From Corynebacterium sp. TAE3-ERU12 (lineage in GTDB: Bacteria > Actinomycetota > Actinomycetes > Mycobacteriales > Mycobacteriaceae), in NCBI RefSeq assembly GCF_019209905.1, contig NZ_JAHUTM010000001.1:124001-188000 (forward strand): a stretch of DNA of 64,000 nt. Reading direction: 5' to 3'. Each line of letters starts with the position of its first letter. Position 1 is the stretch's first letter. Under the pieces are notes generated by a model. The model saw only the letters and a list, made by a program, of their open reading frames with translations, was not told the origin of the DNA and made no database searches. A program made the position numbers and the translations under genes. Of the stretch, positions 44,822 through 56,985 are shown in pieces.

Positions 44822-45849
44822 TCCTGCAGATCGGCGGCCAGCCGCAGAAAAGCCTCGTCGGCAACCAGCGGAATCTCCTTGCGCTTGGCGTGCATTGCCT
44901 TGCCGGTAAAAGCGTCCGGGGGGATATCGGCAGGCTGGTTACACACCAGAACGGAGGTTTCCCGGGTGACTTTTTCTGAGTAGGCCAAGCCAGCAGCCAC
45001 CCCGGCGGCGATCAGAGTGTCACCGGGGATAGAAATCTCCGGGGCGATAGCGAATTCCATACCAGTCTGCAGGGCATGACCGGGCTGATACCGGCCTGGG
45101 TTCGCCACCGGGCGTGGAGCCTCCATAGCGTCGACCCGCACCGCCGAACGCTGCAAACCCACCGGGTCTGCGCGCAATTCCGACGGGGCCCAGGACAAGA
45201 CGGGATGTGTGGTGTCATTGCGCTGGGCGAGGAAAAGCTCGCGCACCGCGTTGAGTTCGGCGATAGTGCGGTCTTTTTCCAACACCTCAATATTGTCCAC
45301 CGTCGCTACTGGGTCGGGGGCGACAACACCATAGCTGCGGGCAACCGCAAATAAGCGCCGGTCACTGAACACAGTGCCCTGGATTCGGGCAGTGGCCAGG
45401 GTGTCGACAACAGCCGACGGGCGCGGCGGGCGCCCACCACGCTTGCGTGAGCGACCCCGGTCTCGGCGGCCACGGTTCTTCCGGTTGGCGGCCACCCGGG
45501 CGCGGCGGGCCTCTTCGACGATAAAACCCCACACCATCGGGGAATGGTGGGCCACCACAGTGCGCCCATCGATCAGATTGCAGACCTCACGCAGCTTCGA
45601 AGCGAAGCGCGGGGAATTGTGTAAATCCTCCGGGCGCAGATTATGCAGGTGTTCAGGCCCGGGATCTTCACCAATAGTGAAGGTCGAATGCCAGGTCTTG
45701 TGCACCGTGCCGTCGGCGGTGAACACCTGCACACCCAACGCAACCATCCGTGCGGTCTTGGGATGAATCCCTGAAGCACGCACGGAAACAGCAACGTATT
45801 CCCCGTCTTTGACGGGGGCGTTGCCTGGTGCGTTGGGCTGGTCAGACAC
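44818..45849 (-). CDS. DEDD-exonuclease-like protein with BRCT domain; catalytic residues lost
   Basis: 343 residues with the outline of a DnaQ/epsilon-type exonuclease (about 15-205) followed by a BRCT-like domain (about 265-340, ending SGKA-like TGKAMHAKRKEIPLVADEAFLRL). The catalytic acids are missing: the usual DxE of motif I is SVR (YVAVSVRASG), and the motif II aspartate in AHNAxFD is replaced (AHHSPMVWGF). A basic linker (RKNRGRRDRGRSRKRGG) interrupts the fold near 125-145. Probably a binding protein, not a nuclease. GTG start, 6 nt after the leuA stop, with GGAGAAG upstream, so it is likely in the leuA operon. Confidence 0.75.
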   Translation of the reverse strand: MSDQPNAPGNAPVKDGEYVAVSVRASGIHPKTARMVALGVQVFTADGTVHKTWHSTFTIGEDPGPEHLHNLRPEDLHNSPRFASKLREVCNLIDGRTVVAHHSPMVWGFIVEEARRARVAANRKNRGRRDRGRSRKRGGRPPRPSAVVDTLATARIQGTVFSDRRLFAVARSYGVVAPDPVATVDNIEVLEKDRTIAELNAVRELFLAQRNDTTHPVLSWAPSELRADPVGLQRSAVRVDAMEAPRPVANPGRYQPGHALQTGMEFAIAPEISIPGDTLIAAGVAAGLAYSEKVTRETSVLVCNQPADIPPDAFTGKAMHAKRKEIPLVADEAFLRLAADLQD

Positions 45850-45855
45850 GTCGGA

Positions 45856-48369
<2,514 letters not shown>

Positions 48370-49065
48370 ATGCAACAGGGTGAACAATTGGAGCTGCCAT
48401 CGGTAGCTAAGCGCGTTGGAAAGTTTCAACTTGGCCCTGTCGACCTCGGCTCAATCTCGCCAGGCTCTGTGCTGCTGCTGGGCGGTAACGGTGCTGGCAA
48501 AAGCTTATTTTTGGGCGAACTAGCCAATACTCTCCGAAAGGAAGGTTGCAGAGTATCGCTGCTTAAGCAGGAAGAAACGCTACCGCGTTTTTCCAGGCTG
48601 AGAGACGTTGCGGCATTCGTTGGTTGGCAGCGTGGTATGAAAGGCGAAAAGCTAGAACTGGCAGTCCGGAATGTTTTCGAGGTAGCGGACCTGACTGAAC
48701 GAATCGATGAGCGTTGTGGTGCGCTATCGGGCGGAATGAAACGCCGACTCTCTGTGGCCTTGACGACCTTGGGGCAGCCTGAAGTAATACTGCTTGACGA
48801 ACCTGCGGCTGGCCTTGATGTGGATCAGAGAGAAAATTTACGCGCGACAATAACCGAAGTTGGAAAGCGTATTCCTGTCTTATTTTCAAGTCATGAATTA
48901 ACCGATCTAAATGAAGATATCTGCCGCGTTGTGGTTCTTGCGGCAGGCAAGATGACTTTTGATGGTTCGCCGCCAGGGTTTCTTTCTAGGGCGCACCTTG
49001 AGGTCGAAACCGGAGATAGTAGAAAACTTGCTGCTTATCGATACTGGACGCGTCGAAACGCATAA
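48370..49065 (+). CDS. ABC transporter ATPase of an AT-rich, probably acquired locus
   Basis: 231-residue ATPase, complete: Walker A GGNGAGKS at 38-45, Q-loop in LLKQEE, signature LSGGMKRRLSVA, Walker B VILLDEPAAGLD and the switch histidine in SSHELTDLNED. ATG follows TAGGAGG with good spacing. Codon use (AAA, ATA, TTA, GAA) and base composition differ from the flanking leuA and lysC regions. Downstream are two membrane-protein genes that are not intact as read, so the transporter may be dead or the reading in error. Function unknown. Confidence 0.85.
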   Translation: MQQGEQLELPSVAKRVGKFQLGPVDLGSISPGSVLLLGGNGAGKSLFLGELANTLRKEGCRVSLLKQEETLPRFSRLRDVAAFVGWQRGMKGEKLELAVRNVFEVADLTERIDERCGALSGGMKRRLSVALTTLGQPEVILLDEPAAGLDVDQRENLRATITEVGKRIPVLFSSHELTDLNEDICRVVVLAAGKMTFDGSPPGFLSRAHLEVETGDSRKLAAYRYWTRRNA

Positions 49066-49091
49066 ATTCCGGGGTTTTAGGAAGGATTTCC

Positions 49092-50379
49092 GTGAAAAGC
49101 CTAAAGATAGTAGTAACTACTTCTATTGCCCTTTAGTTGCGCTCGTTTCTGGGATCGCTTCGCAACTTGCTTTCTTGATAGGTAATTGGTCTTGGCGTGG
49201 GGAGTACTACACCACAGCTCAATGGATTGAGGGTAATGCGATCCCGGCTGCGGTTTTGACATCGGTGGCTATCGCGATCGACGGGTGGTTCCGATTTGGA
49301 CCTAGAAGCAAAAGTGTTCTTGTTGCTGGGAAGCTGTGGAACCGTTACGTAATCCGGTATTCGGCTTTCTTAATCGCAGGATTTTCGCTGCCGCTCTTCG
49401 GTGCTTTCATTTTTGGAGCCACATTCTGGCCACACTATGCCAACGAGATGGTTGCTACCGTGCTTCTTCATTTTTTGGTGGCGTGGTTTTGGTATGTAGC
49501 TCTCCTCCTGTTGGCCGTTACTCTTAGCGCTTATTTTCCGGTATTGGGTTGGTCCTCACGCCATTAGTTGTCACCGGACTGTGCTTCGTAGGCATGGAAT
49601 CCTCAAGCCTTGTTCTGCTTGGGGGTGCAAGCGGTAGTTTGCTCGGACTTGAGCCAGTCCCCACGACGTTAGCGGTCCAGGCGTTTTTCGCTCTGGCGCT
49701 TGTTGGTCTGTCTGCTTTTCTGTTAGCCCAACGTGGCCGTAGTGAAGGTTTATATGAAACCGACGGCTTTAAAGAGCAAGGCTCAACTGTTGGAGCGATG
49801 GTCGTTGTTTTTTTCTTGACGGTTATCGCGGGGGTGAGTCCTTCGTTCCAACTGTCTTCAGAACGTTTTAGTTCACGTAATGACTTAACGTGTGTGGGCG
49901 GGACTCCCCTGCCACGGACTTGCACTAGTGCTCAACATATTCGGTTTTTAGACAATCTCGACACCCGCAACTTGCAGTTGAGAGAGGCTGCTAAAAATTT
50001 TGGAGTGGACAACGTGGTTCCAGCTTCTGTTATTGAGGCGTACGGGCCAACTGCCGCCGGCGGGCCAGCTCCTACCAATGCGACCTGGGCGCTACGCGAG
50101 GCGCCCGATATCGCAGGCTGGCAACCAACCCCTTCAGAGCTTGCAGATCCTAGGAGCAACGTCACTGTGGAATCCTTCATGGAAGGTCTAACCTATCCGG
50201 CGCGCTGTGCGGTTCTGCATTCCGAAGAAGGGCCTAGTTCTAAGTATCTAGAGCTGCATTTCTCCGCCGTCGAAGCGGGTGTAATACTGCTCGATGACCA
50301 TGCCGGGCGGGAACGTCGCGCGGGTGCTGCTGAAATCTTGAGTAAGAGTATGGAGAAGCTTAAGCGGTGCGAATTCTGA
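49092..50379 (+). pseudogene. ABC permease-like membrane protein, interrupted by two -1 frameshifts
   Basis: A GTG with AGGAAGG upstream opens VKSLKIVVTTSIAL and stops at 49134. The homologous-looking hydrophobic sequence continues in another frame (LVALVSGIASQLAFLIGNW) to a stop at 49565, and again in a third (LVLTPLVVTGLCFVG) to 50379. Joining the three gives one protein of about 430 residues: four to six helices, then two more around a large extracytoplasmic part with two cysteines (DLTCVGG, RTCTSAQ). Both shifts look like one missing T in a short T-run. It could be real decay or base-calling error. Follows the ABC ATPase by 27 nt. Confidence 0.6.
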
Positions 50380-50977
50380 GGCTGGTAGAACTCGTTTTCC
50401 AGGGAGTGCGCGCCCACATCAAGGTTGGCCTTAATTATCCACTTGTGTGTGCCTTTATGGCGAGTTTGGCGGTCTTCTATCTGCTGGGTAGCTTCCCCTT
50501 GGTGGGAGGCGTATCAGTGCACGCTAAGTTAGCTCTGTTTACCGGTCCGGTTTTTGGCTGCTGGAGTCTGTTGTGTTTACGACCCGGCGGCATGATGTGG
50601 GAGCCTCAAGTCTTGCTTGCCCGTGTGGGTGAAGGGCTTTGGCTTTTAATTCTCTTGGGTGCGTCTTGCATTGCCAGAGCGTTTGTTGGTGCTAATGCCG
50701 GGTTGCCAATGAGGATCAACCTTCCGGTCTTTTTGTTTCTTGGTCGGTTGTCGTTGGTGTAGGCACGATTCTCAATCGAATTTTTGCGCCAATAGTAGGA
50801 TTTGCTCTCGTGTTGGTGATTGGTTATACAGCCAATACCGTCAGCGCGATATGGGCGGGTGGTTGGCTCATCAGCGCCCCGAATCCGACACACCGGTGGG
50901 TAATAGCCGCTATGGCCGTTGGGGTGGCTGCCGCGCTGTTCAGCGTTCGTGGAGTCAAGGGCGATTCGGGCTGGTAG
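50367..50977 (+). pseudogene. Second membrane protein of the ABC locus, one -1 frameshift
   Basis: GTG 50367 overlaps the preceding stop. The frame reads VRILRLVELVFQGVRAHIK and four hydrophobic stretches, then stops at 50762. Continuing in another frame from 50738 gives SWSVVVGVGTILNRIFAPIV and further helices to a TAG at 50977 (about 203 residues in total). The shift again looks like one T missing, in GTTTCT. Family not recognised; presumably a second permease subunit for the ATPase at 48370. Confidence 0.55.
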
Positions 50978-50998
50978 CAGAGGCGAAAGAGAAGCCGG

Positions 50999-51862
50999 TT
51001 AGTTCTTCACGGTTCGGTCGCTTGATAAATACACGGTGGAGACAATCATGCCGATCAGTGCCAGCAGCAACCAGTACCACCCGCTGCCGTCGACCTGGAA
51101 CCGCTCGCCGAGCACGATATAGCCCAGCATGAACGCGATGATCGGCTCACCGCAGCTCATCGCCGGCAGACTGGTGCGCAGCGGTCCTGCATTAAAAGCT
51201 GCCTGCTGTACGCCGGCGCCGATGAGGGCCAGCGCGATCAGCAGCCATAGTTGCCAGGAGATCAGCAGTGCCACGGTGCCTTCGTGCACTCCTACGTCAA
51301 TGACGGCCTTACTTAATACAGCCACGTAGCCGTAGAGCAGGCCGGTGGCCAGGCCGAGGGTGAGTGCTTTGGGGGTTCGTTCGCCGTTGCCCATGCGGTC
51401 TGCGCTGCGCTGCATGAAGAAGAACACGACCGCACCGACGACGAGGGCGGGAATCCAGATTTTCAGTGGGGGTTGGGAGGCACCTGGCAGTGGACGGCCC
51501 AGGATGACGAGTACACCGACGGAGACGGTGAGTACTGTGGCCCAGAATCCTTCTTCGACGGAGATCCGTCGGCCGTTGATATGGGCTGATAGCGGCAGCG
51601 TAAACATGAGTTTCATCACCAGAAGCGGCTGGACCAGCAGTAGTGAGCCGAAGGCGAGGGCCGCTATCTGCAGGCCGTAGCCGGCAAGAGCCAGACCTAG
51701 GCCGGCCCACCATCGGGGTCTGCTGATCACGTCGATGACGCCGCTGAAGGTCCCGGATTCGTCGGGGACGGTATCGGCTAGTTGGTGACGGATGACGGTG
51801 CCAAAAGCGATGCTCAAGGCCGCAGCGAGACCGAGGGTGACGGCGATGAGCGGATTATGCAC
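50999..51862 (-). CDS. DMT-superfamily transporter (EamA/NIPA-like)
   Basis: 287 residues with nine to ten hydrophobic segments and the internal duplication typical of drug/metabolite transporters; LLVQPLLVMKLMFTLPLSA and SCGEPIIAFMLGYIVLGERF correspond to the paired EamA signatures. Substrate unknown; magnesium-like NIPA members and amino acid exporters share this layout. It lies between the AT-rich locus and lysC, where C. glutamicum also has a membrane protein gene as I recall. Composition is again GC-rich, marking the right border of the AT-rich stretch. Confidence 0.82.
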   Translation of the reverse strand: MHNPLIAVTLGLAAALSIAFGTVIRHQLADTVPDESGTFSGVIDVISRPRWWAGLGLALAGYGLQIAALAFGSLLLVQPLLVMKLMFTLPLSAHINGRRISVEEGFWATVLTVSVGVLVILGRPLPGASQPPLKIWIPALVVGAVVFFFMQRSADRMGNGERTPKALTLGLATGLLYGYVAVLSKAVIDVGVHEGTVALLISWQLWLLIALALIGAGVQQAAFNAGPLRTSLPAMSCGEPIIAFMLGYIVLGERFQVDGSGWYWLLLALIGMIVSTVYLSSDRTVKN

Positions 51863-52084
51863 GCGCCATAGACTACCGGTGCGTGGTTTGTGTGGCGGTG
51901 ATGGGCCGGTTGGGGCGTGGCGGGGGTGGTCACACCCGTTGGTGGCGCGCCCAGTGTTAAACCCATGTTGCCGTTCGGGATCAAGGCCTAGTGCTGTTGT
52001 ACGGTGTAATGGACATCACGGCCCTGGCGCGTTAATGGCTTAGCGGCCGGGCCGAAACCACAGCAGTGTTCGAGGAGCCAGCAC

Positions 52085-53350
52085 ATGGCATTGGTCGTGC
52101 AGAAGTACGGCGGTTCGTCCTTGGAGAGCGCAGAGCGCATCCGCCGCGTCGCAGAACGCATTGTCGAAGCGAAGAAGCAGGGCAATGACGTTGTGGTGGT
52201 GTGCTCTGCAATGGGTGACACCACCGACGATTTGCTGGACCTGGCTAACCAGGTCAATCCGGTCCCCCCAGCTCGTGAGATGGACATGTTGCTCACTGCT
52301 GGTGAGCGTATTTCGAACTCGCTGGTGGCGATGGCGATTGCCTCGCTTGGCGCGTCGGCGCGTTCTTTTACGGGTTCGCAGGCAGGTGTGATTACCACTG
52401 AACGGCACGGTAATGCCCGCATTATTGAGGTCACCCCGGGGCGGGTGCAGCAAGCACTTGATGAGGGCCATATTTGTTTGGTCGCCGGTTTCCAGGGCGT
52501 CAACCGGGAGACCCGCGATGTGACCACTTTGGGCCGTGGCGGTTCGGATACCACCGCTGTTGCGTTGGCCGCGGCGTTGGAAGCTGATGTGTGTGAGATT
52601 TATTCCGACGTCGATGGTGTGTACACCGCCGACCCGCGCATTGTGAAGAATGCGCAGCGCCTGGAGACCATCTCGTTTGACGAGATGTTGGAGATGGCTG
52701 CGGTGGGTGCGAAGATTTTGCAGTTGCGGTGCGTGGAGTACGCGCGCGCGTTTAATGTGCCGCTTCGGGTGCGTTCGTCCTATAGCAATGAGCTGGGCAC
52801 ACTCGTTACTGGATCAGTGGAGGATATTCCTGTGGAAGAAGCAGTGCTAACTGGCGTCGCTCATGATGCTTCGGAGGCGAAGGTCACCGTGTTGGGCATT
52901 CCGGATGAGCCGGGTCATGCCGCGCGGATGTTCCGTGCCGTTGCTGAGGCGGAGATCAACATCGACATGGTGTTGCAGAATGTCTCTAAGCTGGCGGATA
53001 ACCGCACCGATATCACGTTCACCTGCCCGAAGGCTGATGGTCCGCGTGCCATGGAGCTGCTCACCGCTATGCGTGAAGACGGCGGCTGGCAGGATGTGAC
53101 TTACGACGATCACATCGGCAAGGTGTCCTTGGTTGGTGCGGGCATGAAGTCGCATCCTGGTGTGACTGCCACGTTCTGTGAGGCTTTGTCGCAGGCCGAC
53201 GTCAATATTGAGTTGATTTCTACTTCTGAGATCCGCATTTCGGTTCTGGTTCGCGATACCGATGTTGATGATGCGGTGCGTGCCTTGCACGAGGCTTTCG
53301 AGCTCGGTGGGGAAGAAGAGGCAACGGTGTATGCCGGCACGGGCCGGTAG
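52085..53350 (+). CDS. lysC: Aspartokinase (alpha form)
   Basis: Phosphorylates aspartate, the entry to lysine, diaminopimelate, threonine and methionine synthesis. 421 residues: kinase domain with KYGGSS at 7-12 and [19 protein letters not shown], then two ACT domains (about 265-335 and 345-410) that form the lysine-plus-threonine feedback site in C. glutamicum. Length is identical to that enzyme. ATG follows GAGGAGCC. It heads the lysC-asd pair; asd is 164 bp downstream. The upstream 222 bp holds no clear riboswitch. Confidence 0.95.
   Translation: MALVVQKYGGSSLESAERIRRVAERIVEAKKQGNDVVVVCSAMGDTTDDLLDLANQVNPVPPAREMDMLLTAGERISNSLVAMAIASLGASARSFTGSQAGVITTERHGNARIIEVTPGRVQQALDEGHICLVAGFQGVNRETRDVTTLGRGGSDTTAVALAAALEADVCEIYSDVDGVYTADPRIVKNAQRLETISFDEMLEMAAVGAKILQLRCVEYARAFNVPLRVRSSYSNELGTLVTGSVEDIPVEEAVLTGVAHDASEAKVTVLGIPDEPGHAARMFRAVAEAEINIDMVLQNVSKLADNRTDITFTCPKADGPRAMELLTAMREDGGWQDVTYDDHIGKVSLVGAGMKSHPGVTATFCEALSQADVNIELISTSEIRISVLVRDTDVDDAVRALHEAFELGGEEEATVYAGTGR
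52832..53350 (+). CDS. lysC: Aspartokinase beta subunit (internal in-frame start of lysC)
   Basis: A GTG at codon 250 of lysC, preceded by GGAGG at 8 nt, opens a 172-residue product made only of the ACT domains. C. glutamicum lysC makes a regulatory beta subunit of exactly this size from the same codon, and the holoenzyme is alpha2beta2. The conserved start and ribosome site make the same arrangement very likely here. Confidence 0.8.
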   Translation: MEEAVLTGVAHDASEAKVTVLGIPDEPGHAARMFRAVAEAEINIDMVLQNVSKLADNRTDITFTCPKADGPRAMELLTAMREDGGWQDVTYDDHIGKVSLVGAGMKSHPGVTATFCEALSQADVNIELISTSEIRISVLVRDTDVDDAVRALHEAFELGGEEEATVYAGTGR

Positions 53351-53484
53351 TGCCGTGTAGTTAAGGGCGAAAATCTTGCGACGCGCTGGCCTGCTTAGCC
53401 CAGTGGGCTGACGCTAGGGCGTATCGTGACTGCTAATTATTGCCGCCTATTCCGTCTGTATGGCTGCCGCCGCGTGTGTCGTGA

Positions 53485-54543
<1,059 letters not shown>

Positions 54544-54580
54544 GCGGCCTACACGCCGAGCGTGTGTGATGTTTTTGTGG

Positions 54581-54617
54581 ATACCCCTACCGGAAATACC
54601 GGTAGGGGTATTTCTTT
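54581..54617 (+). terminator. Rho-independent terminator after asd
   Basis: ATACCCCTACCGG / CCGGTAGGGGTAT perfect 13-bp stem, 5-nt loop, then TTCTTT. The near-perfect symmetry could also work on the minus strand. Confidence 0.85.
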
Positions 54618-54644
54618 GCCTGCATCGCCTGACTGCCCTAAAAA

Positions 54645-54660
54645 TGTGACATAAGTCACG
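54645..54660. promoter_or_regulatory. Candidate GlxR (CRP-family) operator upstream of the pilus genes
   Basis: TGTGACATAAGTCACG matches the corynebacterial GlxR consensus TGTGA-NNTANN-TCACA at all but the last base. It is about 545 bp before the pilin start, so its target promoter may lie in the AT-rich stretch that follows. Confidence 0.55.
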
Positions 54661-54737
54661 TAACGGGGGTGATAGGACATTATTTATGTCGGTCCAAATT
54701 CAATCGTTCGACTTATGTATTAACTAGCGAAAAAACG

Positions 54738-54756
54738 ATAGGTTAGACTTAATTAA
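54738..54756. promoter_or_regulatory. Partial DtxR-like box
   Basis: ATAGGTTAGACTTAATTAA agrees with the 19-bp DtxR consensus at 14 positions; the left half (TAGGTTAG) is perfect, the right half weak. Suggestive only. Confidence 0.25.
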
Positions 54757-55204
54757 TTTTTGCGAACGATGAAGTTGCAGGTCGTGCGCAGTGGCCGAAA
54801 ACTGCGAATGGGAATAAGTAACCACATTCTTATAAAAACGTGGGTGTCGTGGGCTGAAAAACCGCTGTGCCGGCGGCTGTCGGCAGTGCGTAGCAGGCAA
54901 AAAATAACGGGGGTGGCGATATCGGCCGCTCGGCGCTATCCATTGTCGGCCATCTTCGGCCTGGTCTACGGTTCAGGAAGAACATGGTGCTGCCCAGGCA
55001 GTGCTGTGTCGTGTGAGAAGTATTTCTGGCGACTGCAGAATCTCGTAACGAATCGTCCAGCGGTTTCCCGCTGGGGAATCGTGTGGAACTGCGGCTGAGG
55101 GGTATTTCTCACGCCCGTGCAGTGGTTATTCCGATTACCGCACTGGTCGTTACTCGGGTTCTATTTTCCCGCCGGGACATCCGGCAAGACAGAAAGTTGT
55201 TTCT

Positions 55205-56725
55205 ATGAACAAGTCGCAGCGCACGCTTCGCTCCGTAACCTTCTCCGCCATTGCTGGCCTGGCTCTGGCAACCGGTACCTTCGCCGCTCCGATGGCAGTC
55301 GCTCAGGGTCCCACGCCTACGGCCCAGGCCCCGGCCTCCGCGATTAACTTCGACGCCGAGACCTCGCTGACCGTTCACAAGCAGCAGCTCGAAAATGGTG
55401 CAAACGCGTCGGGTACCCACACTGGCGAAGAGATGACCGGTGTCCCCGGTGAGACCCTTGCGGGTGCCACGTTCAGGGTCACGAAGGTCAACCAGCCTTA
55501 CTCGAACAACGCAGAGGTTCAGGCAGCCACGAAGCTCACTGTCGAGCAGGCCAAGCAGAAGCTTGCTGGCGACGGCGAGTCCATCACTACCAATGAGCAG
55601 GGCGTTGCCGAGTTCACCGGTCTCGACGTAGGTGTCTACCTCGTTGAGGAGACTGCGGCTCCGGAGGGCTTCAAGCCTGCTAAGCCGTTCCTGGTCTTCT
55701 TGCCGATGACCAACAACGACCGCACCGGCTGGAACTACGACGTCCACGTCTACCCGAAGAACACCAAGACTGAGGATGACGTCAAGGAAGTCAACGACAA
55801 CGACGTCCAGGCCGGCGAGAAGATCACCTACACGATTAAGTCGGCTATCCCGACCGTCGCCGAGGGCGACACGATGTCCAAGTACGTCGTGACCGACCGC
55901 CTTGATGGTCTCCTGCTCGACGTCGCAGCAAGCGATGTTTCGGTTCAGGTCGAAGGCGGCGAGGCTCTTACGGCCAATGACGATTACACCGTCGCCATCG
56001 ACGACCAGGGTGATACCAAGGTCGTCACTGTCACGCTGACTGAAGCTGGCAGGGAAAAGTTGGGTAAAAGCGGCGGCACCCTGGTGACCACCCTGACCCC
56101 GACCTTCAAGGGCGTTGAGGGCAAGGACGTCGACCCCAATGGCGGCGTTTCTCTGAAGAACGAAGCGACCACCACCCATAACAATGGTGACGGTTCCGGT
56201 GATACCACCACGCCCACCAATGAAGTTGAGAGCGTCTTCGGCAACCTTGAGTTGAAGAAGACCAACGAGGCCGACGAAGCGCTTCAGGGCGCCAAGTTCG
56301 AGCTCTACCAGTGCTCCGATAAGGACAACCTCGGCGATCAGGTTGAGGTGGGCGGCGAGACCGTTTTCGTCACTGACCAGGCTGGCATGATCACTGTTAA
56401 GGGTCTGCGTGTTGCTGACTACAAGAACGGTGAGCAGGTCACCTCGGGCCCGATGAAGTACTGCTTCGTTGAGACCGAGGCGCCTGAGGGCTACGAGCTG
56501 CTTGCTGAGCCGGTAGAGGTTGAGTTCACCCAGCCCCAGCTTGCTAGCCAGGGTGAAGGCCAGGAGCCTTCCAAGACCTACACCAAGAATGTGGTCAACA
56601 TTGAAGACGCTGGTACCCGTCTCCCGAGCACCGGTGGCATGGGTATCGGCATTCTTGCCGCCCTTGGTGCCATCATCGTCGGTGTCGGTGCATGGTTGGC
56701 CAAGCGCAACAGCTCTGAGGCCTAA
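55205..56725 (+). CDS. Major shaft pilin, SpaA type (LPXTG)
   Basis: 506-residue backbone pilin. Signal peptide 1-34 (cleavage near AVAQG); pilin motif with K185 in WNYDVHVYPKN, the lysine that sortase links to the next subunit; a middle domain with possible internal isopeptide bonds; a CnaB-type domain with the E-box YCFVETEAPEGY; the sorting signal LPSTG at 473-477, a hydrophobic helix and a short positive tail. ATG after AAGACAGAAAG, a weak ribosome site. First gene of the pilus cluster, followed by two hairpins before the sortase gene, which may keep pilin mRNA more abundant. Confidence 0.92.
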   Translation: MNKSQRTLRSVTFSAIAGLALATGTFAAPMAVAQGPTPTAQAPASAINFDAETSLTVHKQQLENGANASGTHTGEEMTGVPGETLAGATFRVTKVNQPYSNNAEVQAATKLTVEQAKQKLAGDGESITTNEQGVAEFTGLDVGVYLVEETAAPEGFKPAKPFLVFLPMTNNDRTGWNYDVHVYPKNTKTEDDVKEVNDNDVQAGEKITYTIKSAIPTVAEGDTMSKYVVTDRLDGLLLDVAASDVSVQVEGGEALTANDDYTVAIDDQGDTKVVTVTLTEAGREKLGKSGGTLVTTLTPTFKGVEGKDVDPNGGVSLKNEATTTHNNGDGSGDTTTPTNEVESVFGNLELKKTNEADEALQGAKFELYQCSDKDNLGDQVEVGGETVFVTDQAGMITVKGLRVADYKNGEQVTSGPMKYCFVETEAPEGYELLAEPVEVEFTQPQLASQGEGQEPSKTYTKNVVNIEDAGTRLPSTGGMGIGILAALGAIIVGVGAWLAKRNSSEA

Positions 56726-56800
56726 AGAGAACACCTGCCCGAATAATGGGTAGGAAGTTGGGCTGCATTGTGGCCCAACACCTCTAGGTTTTAGAGGGCC

Positions 56801-56830
56801 GGAGGTGTCGTCCAAATGGACGGCACCTCC
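56801..56830 (+). terminator. Intercistronic hairpin between pilin and sortase genes
   Basis: GGAGGTGTCGTCC / GGACGGCACCTCC, 13 bp with one G-T pair and an AAAT loop, with no T-run after it. A second stem, TTGGGC/GCCCAA, lies at 56759-56779. More likely a partial terminator or mRNA stabiliser than a full stop. Confidence 0.5.
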
Positions 56831-56985
56831 TGGGGCACTGTGTCCTATCGCCAGTAGTGGTATGAGCGGCAAATAAACGCTATACGCATCTATGGGCCAC
56901 GGACGCAGTGCGTTATTACTCAAATAATCAACGCGACAAGTACGCACCTGCGTGCTTTTGGCGGAGCAAGTAATGGAGTGCGTCA

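Larger units (their letters stand above)
54544..55204. other. Intergenic region upstream of the pilus operon
   Basis: 661 bp without a supportable gene. It holds the asd terminator, a GlxR-type site, a partial DtxR-like box and an AT-rich stretch (about 54.66-54.77 kb) that is the likely promoter region of the pilin gene. A 112-codon frame starting near 54760 is arginine/serine/tryptophan-rich and has no ribosome site; I do not accept it. Confidence 0.6.

Noticed and set aside
49127..49136. CCCTTTA as a programmed -1 frameshift signal in the membrane gene
   Set aside because: The heptamer is in the wrong register for the upstream frame, and two further shifts downstream lack such a signal.
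51863..52084. Lysine riboswitch before lysC
   Set aside because: The 222-bp upstream region is too short and lacks the multi-helix core; control by ACT-domain feedback is sufficient explanation.
54760..55098. 112-codon open frame upstream of the pilin gene
   Set aside because: Arg/Ser/Trp/Cys-rich sequence, no ribosome site, and it lies in the probable promoter region.
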